Shown here piece by piece: positions 63,116-64,000 of a stretch of DNA of 64,000 nucleotides. The position numbers and the translations under genes were made by a program. Location of the stretch: the NCBI RefSeq assembly GCF_026343335.1, contig NZ_JAPELX010000001.1, forward strand, positions 62,001-126,000. Reading direction: 5' to 3'. Source of the DNA: Streptomyces sp. NBC_00078 (GTDB taxonomy: Bacteria; Actinomycetota; Actinomycetes; Streptomycetales; Streptomycetaceae). Under the pieces are notes generated by a model. That model had not been told where the DNA came from, searched no databases, and saw nothing but the letters and a program-made list of their open reading frames with translations. Every line of letters begins with the position of its first letter. The first letter of the stretch is position 1.

Positions 63116-64000
63116 CCCTCAGCCCCTCTGCGGCCGGCTCTGCCCACCGGCGCCCGCGCGGCGCCGCCCGGCAGAGCCGGGCCGGCATCGCCTTCGTCGC
63201 CGCCTACGTGCTCCTGCTGATCGCGTTCGGCGTCCTTCCGACCGCCTACGCGATCTACTTCGCCTTCACCGACGCCGGGGGCACCTTCACCGGCTTCAGC
63301 AACTTCATCACCACGGCGCAGGACTTCCGGTTCATGGACGCCGTAGGCCATGTCGCGCTGTACCTCCTGTTCTGGCTGGTCTCACTCGTGGTGTTCGTGG
63401 TGGCCTTGGCGCTGCTGCTGCACCGTCTCGCCTCCGGCACCGTCAGCAAGTCCCTGCGCTTCTTCTTCTACATTCCCGGAGCCCTCGCCGGCGCCGCGAG
63501 CGTGCTGGTGTGGCTGTTCATGCTGGACCCGGCGGTGAGCCCGGTCAGTTCGCTGCTGGGTGCGCTGGGGTTCCACACCTTCGGCGAGGTGATCGCACCC
63601 GGCAACCTGCCCCTGCTGTTCACGGTCATCGCGTTCTGGACCGGTGCGGGCGGCTGGATCGTCGTCATCTACGGCGCTCTCAACAACATCCCCCAGGACG
63701 TCATGGAAGCCGCGCGCATCGATGGCGCGGGCGCCTGGCAGACCGCCTGGCACGTACAGATACCGATGCTCCGCAAGTGGATCGTGTACATGGTGATCCT
63801 GGCCTTCGCGGGCGGCGCCCAGCTCTTCGTGGAACCGCAGTTGCTGTCCCTGGCCAGCGTGGGCGTGGCCGGACGCGACTACTCGCTCAACCAGCTGACA
63901 TACGACTTCGCCTTCCAGATGAACAACATCAACGGCGCCGCCGCGGTCTCGGTGGAGCTCCTGGTCGTCAGCGTGTCGGCCGCCGCCGTCTTCGTCGCAC
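63112..64000 (+). CDS. Sugar ABC transporter permease (MalF type), cut by window edge
   Basis: The visible 296 residues start at GTG 63112 and include about six membrane spans (IAFVAAYVLLLIAFGVLPTA, ALYLLFWLVSLVVFVVALAL, FFFYIPGALAGAASVLVWLF, WIVVIYGALNNI) and the EAA loop EAARIDGAGAWQTAWHVQIP that docks to the ATPase. A partner permease is expected beyond the edge. Confidence 0.9.
   Translation, partial: MTLSPSAAGSAHRRPRGAARQSRAGIAFVAAYVLLLIAFGVLPTAYAIYFAFTDAGGTFTGFSNFITTAQDFRFMDAVGHVALYLLFWLVSLVVFVVALALLLHRLASGTVSKSLRFFFYIPGALAGAASVLVWLFMLDPAVSPVSSLLGALGFHTFGEVIAPGNLPLLFTVIAFWTGAGGWIVVIYGALNNIPQDVMEAARIDGAGAWQTAWHVQIPMLRKWIVYMVILAFAGGAQLFVEPQLLSLASVGVAGRDYSLNQLTYDFAFQMNNINGAAAVSVELLVVSVSAAAVFVA

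Overview
The window reads as chromosomal DNA of a Streptomyces-type actinomycete. It has very high GC with strong third-position GC bias, many GTG and TTG starts, 4-base ATGA/GTGA gene overlaps, twin-arginine exported glycoside hydrolases, ricin-B (CBM13) and AbfB (CBM42) carbohydrate-binding modules, and a CvnA/CvnB conservon pair. I saw no rRNA, tRNA, CRISPR array or phage structural genes.

Layout. 1-2510: a cut-off LacI-type regulator, a DUF1963/YwqG-like protein with a disrupted end, decayed transposase fragments (IS256-type and IS5-type), and an antitoxin/Fic-like toxin pair. 3134-6760: a compact three-gene operon with an anchored protein that looks like a binding protein, a lipoprotein joining a solute-binding half to a von Willebrand A domain, and a small membrane protein. 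6953-22620: export-type glycoside hydrolases (GH95, GH97, GH43 with ricin domain, GH29 with F5/8 and ricin domains), broken up by a partial conservon (cvnA-cvnB) and an unusual ECF sigma factor that carries its own zinc-binding anti-sigma-like motif, hydrophobic segments and a C-terminal AbfB domain. 23476-35229: one long tightly packed operon for uptake (ABC transporter) and oxidative breakdown of a 6-deoxy sugar, most likely L-fucose, ending with its FadR-type regulator and a hairpin. 35593-39175: LysR / PrpF isomerase / dicarboxylate symporter unit. 39444-42730: two tandem GH54-AbfB alpha-L-arabinofuranosidases. 43351-45080: divergent SDR and XRE regulator. 45474-48564: a wrecked four-carbon-acid sugar kinase locus split by a complete IS1182-type element with clear ends and target duplication. 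48728-57086: a lipoprotein, a DinB-like protein, a broken nucleotidyltransferase-like gene, a PucR regulator facing a ferredoxin reductase plus acyl desaturase pair, a small secreted protein and a LuxR-type regulator. 58142-64000: a broken LacI gene, a GH43 enzyme with an out-of-frame ricin tail, a second FadR-type regulator and the start of an oligosaccharide ABC transporter.

How it fits together (inference). The secreted enzymes could strip L-fucose (GH95, GH29), L-arabinofuranose (two GH54, GH43), galactose (GH97, GH43) and possibly xylose from plant arabinogalactan- or hemicellulose-type polymers. The ABC transporter at 23476-27178 would import released fucose. The operon's mutarotase, aldo/keto reductase, lactonase and dehydratase form the known non-phosphorylated fucose route to 2-keto-3-deoxy-L-fuconate. 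An SDR, a KDPG-type aldolase and a PfkB kinase would finish it. A 12-base sequence shared upstream of the GH95 gene and of the transporter operon points to joint control, probably by the FadR protein encoded at the operon's end. The AbfB-bearing sigma factor is the best candidate for an arabinan-sensing input.

The region has been heavily remodelled. At least eight gene remnants lie between intact clusters, including a decayed FadR copy, a truncated alginate-lyase-like gene, two ricin-tail remnants and frameshifted regulators.
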